A DNA stretch of 64,000 nucleotides from Acidobacteriota bacterium (GTDB lineage Bacteria > Acidobacteriota > Terriglobia > Terriglobales > Acidobacteriaceae), in assembly GCA_021793405.1 (NCBI GenBank), contig JAJYSV010000006.1, positions 62,001 through 126,000 on the forward strand. Direction: 5' to 3'. Of the stretch, positions 9,217 through 18,075 are shown piece by piece; position 1 is the stretch's first letter, and the number at the start of each line of letters is the position of its first letter. The position numbers and the translations under genes were made by a program. Below the pieces are notes generated by a model. It searched no databases. It was not told the origin of the DNA and saw nothing but the letters and a program-made list of their open reading frames with translations.

Positions 9217-9251
9217 CTAAGACCCGCTTCAAAGGCGGGTCTTAGCTTTTC
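9217..9251 (+). terminator. Rho-independent terminator after the OmpA-like gene
   Basis: CTAAGACCCGC and GCGGGTCTTAG form a perfect 11-bp stem around a 7-base loop (TTCAAAG), followed by CTTTTCT. It lies 40 bases after the stop codon. On the other strand it could also serve the convergent DUF4254 gene, but the T-run is on the plus side. Confidence 0.85.
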
Positions 9252-9292
9252 TATTGGGACCCTCTTTTCCAAGGACCGCGACGATGTTTTCC

Positions 9293-9922
9293 CTAGGTTG
9301 CCGCCCGATCGTAGAGGACCGGATTCAGATTGGGATCGTTGTACATTTTGAGCTGACGATACATCTGGAACCGACTCTCTCCGTTGAGAACGCGTTGCCA
9401 CAAGCGATCGAGGCAGCCTGCCAGATCGTTGCGCTGCGCGTCCAGGATGGCCAGTCGTTCCTGATTGCGTTCTCGATGACCGGGGGGAGCGGCGGCTCGT
9501 TCGATTTCTTCGAGCGTGTGATACCGCTTTAAGCTAAGAATGGAAAGCCGATCCAGCATGAGTCCTGGCGTTTCAGAATGCAATTCTGCACGAGGATTCG
9601 GCAGGTTATTCACTGATAATTCTTCCAGCAGAAGCGCGTCGCAACGTTCCATCTGATCGTTGCGGCGCTGATTGATCGTATCGATGGTGCGCTTGGCTGC
9701 GACAATGGCCGCGTCGGCAGCGTGAACGTCACGCGCCTTGTCTTCCTCATGCCACAGTTCAAAGTTTGCCCGATGCAGACCTTCGAGGGTAGTCTCCAAT
9801 GGGCCTTCCGACTCCGACGCATCAGCAGAAATATGCCAGCGCGCTGTCCATGCATCGTACAGTTGGAGAATCCGCGCGCCATTCAGAAGTCGAACAGAAT
9901 CCATATCGAACATCATACCCAT
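9293..9922 (-). CDS. DUF4254 family protein
   Basis: About 209 residues, soluble and helical, matching the DUF4254 family: FELWHEEDKARD, TIDTINQRRNDQMERCD and MLDRLSILSLKRYHTLEE are the recurring blocks as I recall them. No enzymatic activity is established for the family. Members are often seen near cell-envelope glycosyltransferase genes, which fits the general surroundings here but proves nothing. ATG 9922 is used; a TTG at 9931 and ATGs at 9916/9913 are also in frame. It converges with the OmpA-like gene and is divergent from galT. Confidence 0.75.
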   Translation of the reverse strand: MGMMFDMDSVRLLNGARILQLYDAWTARWHISADASESEGPLETTLEGLHRANFELWHEEDKARDVHAADAAIVAAKRTIDTINQRRNDQMERCDALLLEELSVNNLPNPRAELHSETPGLMLDRLSILSLKRYHTLEEIERAAAPPGHRERNQERLAILDAQRNDLAGCLDRLWQRVLNGESRFQMYRQLKMYNDPNLNPVLYDRAAT

Positions 9923-10010
9923 CCGTCGCAATCTTGATCGGCCCGGGAACTCGGCGACCGCGAAGAGAATGCTTTAGCATGGGAGTTGGCCTTTCAGCCC
10001 TGAATCTCCT

Positions 10011-11060
10011 ATGCTGCCTTCCTGGCTTCAAGTTCCGCATCGCCGATTCAATCCCCTGAGCCGCCAGTGGGTGCTGGTGTCGCCGCATCGCACGCAGCGT
10101 CCATGGCAGGGCGAAGTGGCCAAAACGGACGCTCCTTCGGCGATTCACTACGATCCAACTTGCTATTTGTGCCCTGGCAATGCGCGCGCCGGTGGTCATC
10201 GAAATCCGCAGTACGATGGCGTGTTTATCTTCAACAACGATTATGCGGCGCTGCTGCCTGTCAACCCGCCGCTGCAGGACGCTCCGCACGACGACCTGTT
10301 GCGGGTCGAGAGCGAGCGCGGAATCTGTCGGGTGATCTGCTTCCATCCAGATCATGACCTGACGCTGGCCCGCATGCAGTCCCCGGACATTGAACGCGTG
10401 GTGGATGCGTGGACGGCGCAGTCGCAGGAGTTAGGCGACCAGCCGGAAATCCGCTACGTTCAGATCTTCGAAAACCGCGGCGCGATGATGGGGGCCAGCA
10501 ATCCGCATCCCCATTGCCAGGTATGGGCCACCGAACACGTTCCAGACGGACCGCGCATCGAGCAGATCGCGCAGCAGGAATACCGCGAATCCCATGGAAC
10601 GTGTCTGTTGTGCGACTATCTCCAGCGGGAAGTGCAACTCGCCCAGCGCATAGTTTGCCAGAACGACGAATTCGTCGCGCTGGTGCCTTTCTGGGCGGTC
10701 TGGCCGTTTGAAACGCTGGTATTGAGCCGCCGTCACGTTGCTTCCCTCCCAGAGATGAACCAGTCGCAACGCGCCGCATTGGCCGACATTCTGAAGCGGC
10801 TGACGACGCGCTACGACAATCTTTTTCAGATCAGTTTTCCCTACACCATGGGATTCCATCCAAGTCCTGCGGATGCCCAGCCGCACCCGGAGTGGCATTT
10901 CCACGCGCACTTCTATCCGCCGTTGCTGCGTTCGGCAACTGTGCGCAAATTCATGGTCGGCTTTGAAATGCTGGGGATGCCGCAGCGGGATATTACGCCG
11001 GAAAGTGCCGCGGAGAGATTGCGCGCCTTGAGCGATCTTCATTACACCTTGAAGCAGTAG
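10011..11060 (+). CDS. galT: Galactose-1-phosphate uridylyltransferase
   Basis: A 349-residue GalT, the HIT-superfamily enzyme that exchanges UMP between UDP-glucose and galactose-1-phosphate in the Leloir pathway. Visible signatures are [20 protein letters not shown] at the N-terminus, the zinc-type CYLCPGN, the active-site [10 protein letters not shown] (the second His of HPH is the uridylylated residue), and a C-terminal half with [14 protein letters not shown]. No galK or galE is adjacent, so the gene is isolated from the rest of the pathway in this window. It may serve sugar-nucleotide supply. There is no clear Shine-Dalgarno before ATG 10011, but the conserved N-terminus starts right there. 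Confidence 0.95.
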   Translation: MLPSWLQVPHRRFNPLSRQWVLVSPHRTQRPWQGEVAKTDAPSAIHYDPTCYLCPGNARAGGHRNPQYDGVFIFNNDYAALLPVNPPLQDAPHDDLLRVESERGICRVICFHPDHDLTLARMQSPDIERVVDAWTAQSQELGDQPEIRYVQIFENRGAMMGASNPHPHCQVWATEHVPDGPRIEQIAQQEYRESHGTCLLCDYLQREVQLAQRIVCQNDEFVALVPFWAVWPFETLVLSRRHVASLPEMNQSQRAALADILKRLTTRYDNLFQISFPYTMGFHPSPADAQPHPEWHFHAHFYPPLLRSATVRKFMVGFEMLGMPQRDITPESAAERLRALSDLHYTLKQ

Positions 11061-11099
11061 CACAGGCGGACGAACAATTCTCCGGATAGATCGATCGTA

Positions 11100-11618
11100 A
11101 TGCTGACCATTGGCCACTCCACGCTGCCGATTGACGTTTTCCTGCAAGCCTTGCGCGACAACCATGTCGCGTTGCTGGCGGATGTGCGAACCATTCCTCG
11201 TTCGCGGCACAATCCACAATTCGGCATCGAAGAGCTGTCAGCTTCTCTGCACTCCACTGGCATCGACTACCGCTGGATGCAGGCGCTGGGCGGCCTGCGC
11301 CACGCGCATAAAGATTCCATCAATCTGGGATGGCGCAATCTCAGCTTTCGCGGCTACGCCGATTACATGCAGACCGAAGCATTCGCGGAGGCGCTCAGGG
11401 AACTCATGTCTCTGGACGCGCCGACGATGGCAATCATGTGTTCGGAGGCTGTGCCATGGCGCTGCCATCGGTCGCTGATCGGGGATGCGCTGCTTGTCCA
11501 CGAACATACCGTGGAAGATATTTTCGTGACTGCGGCAGGGAAGTCACATCGCAAGCCACACAGGCTCACGCCGTTTGCGCGCGTCGATGGGACGCGGCTC
11601 TGGTATCCGGAGGAATAA
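11100..11618 (+). CDS. DUF488 family protein
   Basis: A 172-residue DUF488 protein. The family signatures are MLTIGHSTLPIDVFL at the start, LLADVRTIPRSRHNPQF, and CSEAVPWRCHRSLI near residue 118, where the Cys and the RCHR are invariant in relatives. The biochemical role is not established; the Cys/His-rich motif suggests a catalytic or metal function. It follows galT at 39 bases and may share its transcript. A long hairpin follows. Confidence 0.85.
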   Translation: MLTIGHSTLPIDVFLQALRDNHVALLADVRTIPRSRHNPQFGIEELSASLHSTGIDYRWMQALGGLRHAHKDSINLGWRNLSFRGYADYMQTEAFAEALRELMSLDAPTMAIMCSEAVPWRCHRSLIGDALLVHEHTVEDIFVTAAGKSHRKPHRLTPFARVDGTRLWYPEE

Positions 11619-11666
11619 CAGATTCTTCGCCGGAATTTACCCTTGAATCTCTGAATAAGCGGCATT

Positions 11667-11710
11667 GCGGGTGCCCACTCAAGCCGCCCTTGGCTTGAGT
11701 CGGCACCCGC
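11667..11710. repeat. Long imperfect palindrome between convergent genes
   Basis: GCGGGTGCC-C-ACTCAAGCC, a 6-base loop, then GGCTTGAGT-C-GGCACCCGC: two 9-bp stems separated by one C/C mismatch. It sits between the stops of the DUF488 gene and the tubulin operon, so it could act as a bidirectional terminator. With its GGGTGCC/GGCACCC ends it also resembles dispersed REP-like palindromes. There is no T-run on the plus side. Confidence 0.75.
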
Positions 11711-11717
11711 ATCCATC

Positions 11718-13355
11718 TCACCGCATATCGACGGCATGTACATAATGCAGCCAGCAGGGCGGCAACCAGCCCGGCTGTTCGGGGCGGTTTTCATGGGCGG
11801 CGATTTCGCACTCCATATGGACTGGATTCGGAATGGGAGACGCAAACATATAGTCGAGCCACTCGGTGTCTGCCTCCTCGCCGTTTCCGTGCCGCGACTG
11901 GCGAACACCGGTCATCCAGCGGTCGATCAGAATGCCCTCTAGTTTCCGCTCCATCTCCTGCTGGGCGGACAGCACCTTCGTCATGGCCGATGCGGGCGTC
12001 ATCTCGCCGGTCAAAAACTGGAAAGAGAGCAGAGATGGCAGTGCAAACGTCCGCTGCAATAAAAGGTCACGCGCAGCGTCGATCAGGCCGCGGTCTACCT
12101 TGGCGCTCTCGATGGTGTCCGTAGGAATCGGCCTCTCGATTTCAGGGGCCGGAAGCACGTCCTGCAACAATTCTGGATACCGCAGCGGCTGGATGTCGTC
12201 AAGAATCCGCTCCAGGGCAGCAGCAAAAATGGGATGATGCGGCAGGTCCTGCTTGGCCCTGGCTGGGCCGCTCAGCGCCAGATTCATCTGTTGCGCAGGC
12301 TCGGGCTGCTGCGGCTTGAACAACAGATAGCAAGCCGCCGCGGAAACCGTCATCAACAGGACGCTCAATCCGGAATAGGCGGGCTTTGTTTTTCCGTCCA
12401 ACGCCGCGGCGACAGGGGCCAGCAGGCCCAGCCGTTTCGGCTTAGCCGTCTCCCGCTTCAAATACTTCAGGCAGTCCAGCCAACTCTCCACATCGGGGCT
12501 ATGGGAGGCGAGCGCATCCAACAACTCAGGAACATAATCGCGCACATAGCGGCCCACCAGTTCTAGCCCTTCCGGGGAGAATGGATCGAGGTCGGCCTGC
12601 TTGTCGAAGTCGGGAATCTTTTCCCGCACAAGGTTGGCAAGCGTGGGGCCGCTTAACGGCCGTCCAGTGAAGCACTGGGCGATCAGCTCGCGAGCAGCCA
12701 GAAACAGCGCGCATTTTCCAGCTTCGGAATGTCCTTTCAGCCTGTAGGCTTCGATACCGATTGCCCACGCACTCTTATTCCGCGCGATCTCGGAGATCAT
12801 GGGCAACGCCGCCTCGGTATCCGACTTCAACAGCAACACCGTCAGTCGTTCCAGGATGGCCGAAGTATCGTCGGCATCGAGATTGCTGCCGCGCCAGAAG
12901 GGAAGCACATGAAACAAGGTGACGGATTCGTTGCCGCCGAAATCGGCAAACAGTTTTTGCTGAATCTCCTGCAGGTTCTGGATTTTTTGCTGTTCCAGCA
13001 GCACAACCCAGAAGATGCGATTCAAAAACGGCATCGCCTCAAGCGAAACTTCCAACTGGCGGCGAGCGGTTCGAATCCAGTCCTGGTCCTCCGACAGACA
13101 GACAATCAAGGTCCGGAATTCCTGCAATCTGTAGTTCTTCGGGACATAGCCGCCCCGGATCAACTCAGCAAGCAGTTTGGCCGAACGCAATTCTCCGACC
13201 GCGATCGGAATGGTTTGTGCCATTTCGTCCGTGTCGTTGATGTGCGCGAAATAGAAGGCCCGGCGCTCGTCCGCGCTAATCCAGCGGACGACTTGTTCTT
13301 TCAACTGCTCGGCCCCAGAGCCGCAGAGTAATACCAATGTAGGCTGTAGGATCAA
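11718..13355 (-). CDS. Unrecognised single-span protein, third gene of the tubulin-like operon
   Basis: A 545-residue protein I do not recognise. It starts with TTG at 13355, three bases after the stop of the tubulin-like gene, with GGAG eight bases upstream inside that gene's last codons, so the two are likely translationally coupled. The N-terminus (MILQPTLVLLCGSGAEQL) has a beta-strand/Gly-loop look but no Walker A, so it is not an obvious GTPase. Residues about 1-320 look soluble, one hydrophobic span lies at about 328-346 (LSVLLMTVSAAACYLLF), and ~200 residues follow with no recognised motif. Operon position suggests a partner of the tubulin-like and vWA proteins, perhaps an adaptor at the inner membrane. 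That is inference only. Confidence 0.8.
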   Translation of the reverse strand: MILQPTLVLLCGSGAEQLKEQVVRWISADERRAFYFAHINDTDEMAQTIPIAVGELRSAKLLAELIRGGYVPKNYRLQEFRTLIVCLSEDQDWIRTARRQLEVSLEAMPFLNRIFWVVLLEQQKIQNLQEIQQKLFADFGGNESVTLFHVLPFWRGSNLDADDTSAILERLTVLLLKSDTEAALPMISEIARNKSAWAIGIEAYRLKGHSEAGKCALFLAARELIAQCFTGRPLSGPTLANLVREKIPDFDKQADLDPFSPEGLELVGRYVRDYVPELLDALASHSPDVESWLDCLKYLKRETAKPKRLGLLAPVAAALDGKTKPAYSGLSVLLMTVSAAACYLLFKPQQPEPAQQMNLALSGPARAKQDLPHHPIFAAALERILDDIQPLRYPELLQDVLPAPEIERPIPTDTIESAKVDRGLIDAARDLLLQRTFALPSLLSFQFLTGEMTPASAMTKVLSAQQEMERKLEGILIDRWMTGVRQSRHGNGEEADTEWLDYMFASPIPNPVHMECEIAAHENRPEQPGWLPPCWLHYVHAVDMR

Positions 13356-13358
13356 GGT

Positions 13359-16016
13359 TTAGTCTCCAGCCCGCATATATTGCGGCACGCCCAGGGATCG
13401 AAGATAGGACATCATTTCCTCTCGAACCTCCGACATCTGCCGCTCGTATTCGCCTAGGTCGCGAAGTTCGTTGCGCGGATAATACTTTTCCACCTGATCG
13501 TGAATAAACTGCGCCCAGCCGTGATTTCCTCCCAATTCCAGGATCGTCTTGTCGCGTTTTTTCTCGATGATCTCCTGAAAATCCGGGTCGACCATTCGCA
13601 TGCGGGCATGAAGATGTCGTTCCACCGGATCGGCGATCTGGGTGCGCAGTGGCTTTCCATTGAACTCCAGGTCCTGCCCGAAATCCCTGAGAAGACCCAG
13701 AATTGTAGCCAGCCCAAACCATTTGCACTGCTCTTCGTTCTCATCGTCGCCGGCAATGCTGCGGCGTTTATGCGTGGGAAGGTCGAGGAACATCTTCTCC
13801 ACCGGATCCTTCCGCTTCGCTTCGTACGCCTGGCGCATTAGCTGGACCTCATGAATATCAGCCAGGCCAAATCGGCCCACCACGCGCATGAACGACAGCA
13901 CCGAATCGTCGATCGAATCGCTGATGTTGCACAGCGGGGAGGACTCGGAGCCTTTCCACTCATCGAAGACCTGCTGCAACTGTTTGCGCAGTTCAGGATC
14001 GCGCGGCGCAAATAGATTGTTCGTCGTGGCCTGATGGCGGCGCGGACCATTTTGCAGATTCAGGTTCGACCATGCCTGCAGCAGTCCGTTATGGAGCAAT
14101 CCCTCATCGAGCAGTTGCGATCGAGTAATCTGCTCGGAGACATATTGCGAAGTCTCCTGGTACAGCCTCTCGATGAAACGGTCTCGTTGAAATTTCCATG
14201 AATCATCCACCACGTCCTGCAGAGAAAACTTCGCGCGATAGCGTTGCAATAGCCCGATTCTGTCCAACTGATACTGATCGGCAGGAATATTGGCCGCGCC
14301 GATGACGGTGTTGGAGAAATTGACGGTGCGCGAGGCGGCGCGCCGGTTGGCAAGGAATTGTTCCGCATTGCCCTGCAATTCGGAAGCGATGAATTCCGCG
14401 TTCGCCATCAACGCTCCCAGTGCAGCCGCCTCGTCGCTGAATCGGGTCCGCAGTTTGCCCACCAGCGAACGCACCTGACCGCGGAGTTCGCTTGCGATTT
14501 GGGATTGCACTGCCTGAGGCAGTTCCGCGCGAAAGCCGGCCATGCGCTCGGCCGCGGACTTGCCGCCGAGAAATCTTTCTTCCCGATAGGTCTTCAGTAC
14601 TTCCGCTTCGGTCAGTGCCGCTGGTACAACGGCGGCGGCGTCGAGAACCTGCTGCAATTGGACCAGAACTGCTTTGCAGATTTCGTACTGGCTCGCCAGT
14701 ACGCCTTTGTCCAGACTCGTTTGCCTCCTGCGCTCGCCTAAAATCTCTCTTTCGATGGAATCGACGATTCCGGTGATTTCCGTTGTGGCCTGCTGCACCA
14801 CTCTCGGCCGGATGTTCATCCAGATCTCGTATTCCTTGGTGATGTTGTCGGTGGTTTGCCGCTGGCCTCCGCCTTCACCGTGCAGAAATACCTCAGTGTG
14901 CAGCAGACTTTCAATCTGCCGCAGCGAGGGAAGAGATTCAAGAGTTCTCAGCTCAGAGATTCTCGTCCCGCTCAGGATGTCCTTCGCCCGCGCATCATAA
15001 CCCGACTGCAACGGAGCGAAGATATCCTCCAACAGTTCGCGCCCGATATGAAGCACATATTTCTCCACGTACCGCGCCTTCGGCAATGGGATGGAGAACG
15101 ATCCGAACGTCGCGTAGCTTAGACGGGCGTTGGTCACGTGATAGTCGACGATGTGTTCCTGAATCTGCGGAATTGCGACCGCGGTAAACAGAAACTCCGC
15201 AGTACGCCGATACAGGTCCTCGGATGAGGACAGCTGCCTGCCTATCTCATCGGTGCCGCCCAGCATGAAGCACATATCGAACGGGCTGGGAGAGATGGGG
15301 ATTTCTCCCGACACCAGGTCCGCCGGAGAGGGAAGAGTCGTCTGCGAAAAAGAGTCGGCCATGTAGTAATTCAGTTCCTGCAGTGCCGCATATCCGTTCG
15401 CTTCCAGGTTCGCGTATTGCGCGCTTTGGCCGAGCTGGCGAAACGTGGAGGGAAGAAACAGCATTCCAAATCGAACGGTGTCGTAATTGTGACGCGCAAA
15501 CAGGTGGTTCACCAGGAACGCAATGTCCAGAAACATTCCCGTGCCGGTGCCGCCGCATACGGAACTGATAATGAATACGCGGGTCTGCGCGCCATCGACG
15601 ACGTTGGCGAACTCTCCGCTGACTTCCGTGTGGTTCAGCGTGTGCATCGCTCGTTCAATATGCGCGGCGATGTCGCCGCCACGCCAGAAGTACGCGACGT
15701 GGCCGACCAGTCTCCGCATGCCCGCGCCGGTAGCGACGGAAAACGCGGGGAGATCGTCCGGCAGCCAGCGAAACTGATTGCGCTTACGAAACTGCATCAC
15801 ATTCGCTGAAGTGATGACCGGGTTCCCCAGGTGCAGGAACTCGTGGTTCTCCAGGAACGGGTCGGCACTGTCGGTCCGCTGGTTGGTCGTGTCTATCCCT
15901 AGAATCTGGATGTATTTCTGTTCCTTGTCGTAGTACTTGCCATAGTGGGTCTTGAACTTCCTTAGCAGGTCAATTCCGGTTCCACCTAGGCCGATCAGCA
16001 ATGTACGGTGAAGCAT
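13359..16016 (-). CDS. Tubulin/FtsZ-superfamily protein (FtsZl/Tubulin_like type)
   Basis: An 885-residue protein whose first ~330 residues match the bacterial tubulin-like family. The N-terminal loop TLLIGLGGTGIDLLRKFK (GLGGTG at residues 9-14) and the tubulin signature GGTGTG at residues 155-160 (context SSVCGGTGTGMFLDIAFL) are both intact, so nucleotide binding is expected. EANGYAALQELNYYMAD is another block I associate with the family. The remaining ~550 residues are helical, with no transmembrane segment, and have no counterpart in FtsZ. I could not identify a T7-loop catalytic acid. The gene lies 21 bases after the vWA gene and 3 bases before the unknown gene. Comparative genomics has linked such proteins with vWA partners in a predicted membrane-remodelling system. 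Confidence 0.85.
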   Translation of the reverse strand: MLHRTLLIGLGGTGIDLLRKFKTHYGKYYDKEQKYIQILGIDTTNQRTDSADPFLENHEFLHLGNPVITSANVMQFRKRNQFRWLPDDLPAFSVATGAGMRRLVGHVAYFWRGGDIAAHIERAMHTLNHTEVSGEFANVVDGAQTRVFIISSVCGGTGTGMFLDIAFLVNHLFARHNYDTVRFGMLFLPSTFRQLGQSAQYANLEANGYAALQELNYYMADSFSQTTLPSPADLVSGEIPISPSPFDMCFMLGGTDEIGRQLSSSEDLYRRTAEFLFTAVAIPQIQEHIVDYHVTNARLSYATFGSFSIPLPKARYVEKYVLHIGRELLEDIFAPLQSGYDARAKDILSGTRISELRTLESLPSLRQIESLLHTEVFLHGEGGGQRQTTDNITKEYEIWMNIRPRVVQQATTEITGIVDSIEREILGERRRQTSLDKGVLASQYEICKAVLVQLQQVLDAAAVVPAALTEAEVLKTYREERFLGGKSAAERMAGFRAELPQAVQSQIASELRGQVRSLVGKLRTRFSDEAAALGALMANAEFIASELQGNAEQFLANRRAASRTVNFSNTVIGAANIPADQYQLDRIGLLQRYRAKFSLQDVVDDSWKFQRDRFIERLYQETSQYVSEQITRSQLLDEGLLHNGLLQAWSNLNLQNGPRRHQATTNNLFAPRDPELRKQLQQVFDEWKGSESSPLCNISDSIDDSVLSFMRVVGRFGLADIHEVQLMRQAYEAKRKDPVEKMFLDLPTHKRRSIAGDDENEEQCKWFGLATILGLLRDFGQDLEFNGKPLRTQIADPVERHLHARMRMVDPDFQEIIEKKRDKTILELGGNHGWAQFIHDQVEKYYPRNELRDLGEYERQMSEVREEMMSYLRSLGVPQYMRAGD

Positions 16017-16037
16017 GGGGCACCTTCTGTCATTTCA

Positions 16038-17969
16038 CTAGCTGTAGAGCACGTTGATCTGGATCGTTCCGTCCTCCGTGGAGAAGACAGGAACATGAAT
16101 GGCCCGCAGATCGATCTCCGCCCACTTGCGGCCTTGTTGGGCAGCGGCATGGGCAGCCTGCGGATGCGCGACGACGGTCCACCTGCCGCCTCTGCGAGTA
16201 CTTTGCAGCGATAGCAATTCCCGCGACTGAGTACCGGCAATGACGGCGCGGCTAGGCCCGGAGCTGTTACCTGCCTGGCTCTCAGAAACATGGAGTATGC
16301 GGGTGCGCAATTGCGACGGTAATCGCAAACGCAGCACCTGGGCGCCGTTCCTTCTCACAATCAGATCCACCTGCAAAGGCCGCGGCCAGAAGCTCCACGC
16401 TGTGGTCACCAGGGCTCCCATCAGCAGCAACGCCACAGCGGTCCATGGCCACTTGGCGCGGATCAGTTCCCCGGCCGACATTTGATGCACGAAGACACGC
16501 GTGGCGCCGTGGCGGGTCACCGTCGTTTCTCCGTCGCTCCAGGTCGCCGAGTAGTCCACTACATGAATCTGACCAGGGTCGCCGCCAAGTAGCATTTTGA
16601 GTGGAGGGTTCTGCCCGGGTAAGACACGCAGGGTGGGGGGCAGGCGGTCCGACACCCCATCCGAGGAGAACTGAAGGTTCACCGTCCCCACCGGCATTAT
16701 TGGTTGAATCTCCAGCCTCTTCGCGAACCAGCCGCGCGGCAATGGGTCGAACACCCCGGCGGATACCTGCTCCGGGATCTTAACTGGAACGACGAAAGCA
16801 GTCAGATCGCCGAGGTACGTTTCGATCTCTCCATAGGGAGATTCCAAATAAGCGCGAGCTCGGAAGTCACCCGCTGTGCGTGCTTCCATCTCTCCTGTAA
16901 AGCGACTGGTGCCCGGTTCCTGGTTCAGAGGCACGGTCTCATTTTCGCGGCCGGCCAGTAGCAGGTGCGCACTCGCACTTTCCAGGAAGAAGGCATTTTT
17001 CACCGGCCCATCACGGCTTTCCAAAGTCAGCGTCAGAGGATGGGGCGCGTCGGTCAGCATGGCGACTGGGAAATCGCCTTCCGGCGACAGGCTCAGCGGT
17101 TCCTGGACACAGAGAAAAACGAGTCCGTTGCCCGACCAGTCGGCTTTGGCAGCCCCTGCGGTGGGATTCTCTTCGGCAACGGCGACATGGGTAGAGCGAT
17201 ACAGCACATTGCCCGGCAACTGGAGCGAAGCCGCATGATCGCCGGCAAACACCACCACCACCCGGTCAGGTGTGCCGGCCCACGTCAGATTCTGAGAAGA
17301 AGAGCTGCGGATATACACGGGCAGCGCCGCGGCTCGGGCGGCGACGCGAAGAAACGCATCCGGCAGATCCGCCGCCGATGCCGCCTGGATGGAAAACCCA
17401 TTCGACGTACGCGCCAGTTGATCGAGGAAATCGAGATCCAGATCGTTCCCAAGGCCGATTGTGTACACCTTGAGCCGCCACGCGTTTTCGCCTGCGATCG
17501 ACAGCGCACGGGACCGGTCCGCATCCGCCCGCATGTCGTCGGGATCGCTGTGGCCATCCGTCAACAGCACCAGGGAAATGTCATGATCCTGGAAAAAAGA
17601 GGGAGGTTGACCGACAAGATATGCTTCCACTGCTCGCAAAACAGGCGAAAATGAAGTATGGGCGTCGGACGATCCAACTTTGTCCAGCATCTTGAAGTCG
17701 AACTGATCCCGCTCAATCGGCTGTTGCAGCCAATGGGCAGAATCGCCGAATGCGATGAGTCCAACTTGATCGTGTGGGTTTTCCGTCGCGGCCAGGAGTC
17801 CGGCTGCTTCCACTCTTAGTTTGCCGGGATCGCTGCGAACCATGCTTCCGGACTGATCGAGTGCAATAATGATGGTTCGCTGCTTCTGCGTTGCCCGAGC
17901 ATCGGACAAGAGAACCAGCGGCATCAAAACAAGCGCGACAAAAGCTAACTCGATCGTACGGCTTCGCAT
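16038..17969 (-). CDS. vWA-domain membrane protein, first gene of the tubulin-like operon
   Basis: About 643 residues from ATG 17969, which opens a signal peptide (ELAFVALVLMPLVLLSDARA). The frame extends further upstream (to 18137), but that would overlap the divergent aldo/keto reductase gene. The vWA domain follows at once, with a complete MIDAS: DQSGS at residues 38-42, Thr in SSDAHTSFSP, and Asp in LLTDG, so metal-dependent protein binding is likely. Next is a long beta-rich periplasmic part, one transmembrane span at about 505-528 (WPWTAVALLLMGALVTTAW), and a ~110-residue cytoplasmic beta-rich tail. This topology would let it connect periplasmic partners with the cytoplasmic tubulin-like protein. 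No good Shine-Dalgarno is seen; ATG 18044 is an alternative start. Confidence 0.85.
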   Translation of the reverse strand: MRSRTIELAFVALVLMPLVLLSDARATQKQRTIIIALDQSGSMVRSDPGKLRVEAAGLLAATENPHDQVGLIAFGDSAHWLQQPIERDQFDFKMLDKVGSSDAHTSFSPVLRAVEAYLVGQPPSFFQDHDISLVLLTDGHSDPDDMRADADRSRALSIAGENAWRLKVYTIGLGNDLDLDFLDQLARTSNGFSIQAASAADLPDAFLRVAARAAALPVYIRSSSSQNLTWAGTPDRVVVVFAGDHAASLQLPGNVLYRSTHVAVAEENPTAGAAKADWSGNGLVFLCVQEPLSLSPEGDFPVAMLTDAPHPLTLTLESRDGPVKNAFFLESASAHLLLAGRENETVPLNQEPGTSRFTGEMEARTAGDFRARAYLESPYGEIETYLGDLTAFVVPVKIPEQVSAGVFDPLPRGWFAKRLEIQPIMPVGTVNLQFSSDGVSDRLPPTLRVLPGQNPPLKMLLGGDPGQIHVVDYSATWSDGETTVTRHGATRVFVHQMSAGELIRAKWPWTAVALLLMGALVTTAWSFWPRPLQVDLIVRRNGAQVLRLRLPSQLRTRILHVSESQAGNSSGPSRAVIAGTQSRELLSLQSTRRGGRWTVVAHPQAAHAAAQQGRKWAEIDLRAIHVPVFSTEDGTIQINVLYS

Positions 17970-18018
17970 GGGGGATTTGAAGGTCCGTTGAACAAGAGTT
18001 CGGGTTGAGCTAAAAGGT

Positions 18019-18047
18019 TTGATGAGTATAGCAGTTTGAGACATAAT
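18019..18047 (+). promoter_or_regulatory. Possible sigma70-type promoter for the aldo/keto reductase gene
   Basis: TTGATG (18019-18024), exactly 17 bases, then CATAAT (18042-18047). The predicted start near 18054 leaves a short leader with AAGGAG before ATG 18076. The -35 matches the consensus at 4 of 6 and the -10 at 5 of 6. The same gap must also hold the promoter of the divergent vWA operon. Confidence 0.35.
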
Positions 18048-18075
18048 GTCAACTAGACAAAGGAGATTTGACCGA

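Noticed and set aside
13060-13090. GGTTCGAATCC, resembling a tRNA T-arm
   Set aside because: It lies inside the 545-aa coding region, and no acceptor stem, anticodon arm or CCA context could be folded around it.
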